In this document: positions 63,885-64,000 of the stretch, piece after piece
Numbering within the stretch: the first letter of the stretch is position 1
Layout of the letters: every line of letters begins with the position of its first letter
From: Hallerella porci
GTDB lineage: Bacteria; Fibrobacterota; Fibrobacteria; Fibrobacterales; Fibrobacteraceae
Reading direction: 5' to 3'
Assembly: GCF_003148885.1 (NCBI RefSeq)
Contig: NZ_QGHD01000001.1
Location: 124,001-188,000, forward strand
Length of the DNA: 64,000 nucleotides
Program-made: the position numbers and the translations under genes
Notes under the pieces: model-generated
What the model was told of the DNA's origin: nothing
The model's input: the letters and a program-made list of their open reading frames with translations, nothing else
Databases searched by the model: none

Positions 63885-64000
63885 AGCGAGCCTTCGGGTT
63901 GCACCCAATTCCATTTTTTAATTCCAGAACGCGGCCAAGAATAAATCGTCCAAACCAAACAATTTCCGTAGAGCATAATCGCCCAAAATCCAAAAGCAAA
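63881..64000 (-). CDS. C-terminus of an unidentified protein (truncated by window edge)
   Basis: The last 39 codons of a gene entering from the right. It reads FAFGFWAIMLYGNCLVWTIY, a likely membrane helix, then SWPRSGIKKWNWVQPEGSL and stop. The stop overlaps the next start (GTGA), which supports it as coding. Family not identifiable from this fragment. Confidence 0.65.
   Translation of the reverse strand, partial: FAFGFWAIMLYGNCLVWTIYSWPRSGIKKWNWVQPEGSL

Overview
The window (64 kb, moderate GC with AT-rich islets) looks like a chromosome segment of a Gram-negative, fermentative, polysaccharide-degrading bacterium, most likely Fibrobacterota (Fibrobacter/Hallerella-like). The reasons are a CE6 acetyl-esterase with a CBM6-like module and a basic C-terminal tail, a secreted CE1-type esterase, a Ser-rich lipoprotein linker after the lipobox, a GH57 alpha-glucan enzyme, pyruvate formate-lyase with its activase, and many outer-membrane barrels and lipoproteins. 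The taxonomy is inferred from content; no rRNA is present.

Layout. 1-9.3 kb is a forward run of three glycosyltransferases, a Trm112-like protein, a giant acidic repeat/TPR protein, pilT, nadE and a DUF5662 gene. 9.25-15.1 kb is reverse: small lipoprotein, CMD-cupin protein, a three-gene DUF3791/DUF3990 cassette (likely toxin-antitoxin), SpmAB-like transporter, thrC. 15.2-20.8 kb is forward: lipoprotein plus barrel pair, Lys-rich DUF4912 protein, GH57 enzyme. 20.8-25.8 kb holds nadB, a DUF1573-like protein, tRNA-Pro and ilvBH. 26.2-29.2 kb is pflB-pflA, followed by a repeat-rich intergenic tract (palindromic element, five 42-bp repeats, eight 7-bp repeats). 29.7-35.1 kb has xseA, a MauE-like membrane operon with a 56-aa protein, an HD-GYP protein, gatA and DUF4321. 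35.2-41.3 kb has thiC-thiE-like-thiD and two secreted esterases.

42.3-46.5 kb is a low-GC accessory islet: PIN toxin-antitoxin pair, a 181-aa tyrosine recombinase, a probable invertible DNA switch, an adenine methyltransferase with a putative restriction endonuclease, and two broken genes. 46.5-64 kb returns to the backbone: hemN, lipoprotein, a GT-C/NPCBM operon, asd, ssb, a NamZ/MurU-like pair, trmJ, an RlmL-like methyltransferase, two tandem barrel paralogues, a short UvrA-like ATPase and a barrel.

The most interesting feature is the 43.69-43.85 kb segment. Two 25-bp recombinase-type sites (9-bp arms, 7-bp spacer) lie in inverted orientation, share a perfect 15-bp inverted repeat and enclose about 106 bp with promoter-like sequence. 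They sit directly between a complete tyrosine recombinase catalytic domain and the restriction-modification genes. This is the architecture expected of a recombinase-driven ON/OFF switch for restriction-modification. No orientation data are available here, so switching itself is inference.
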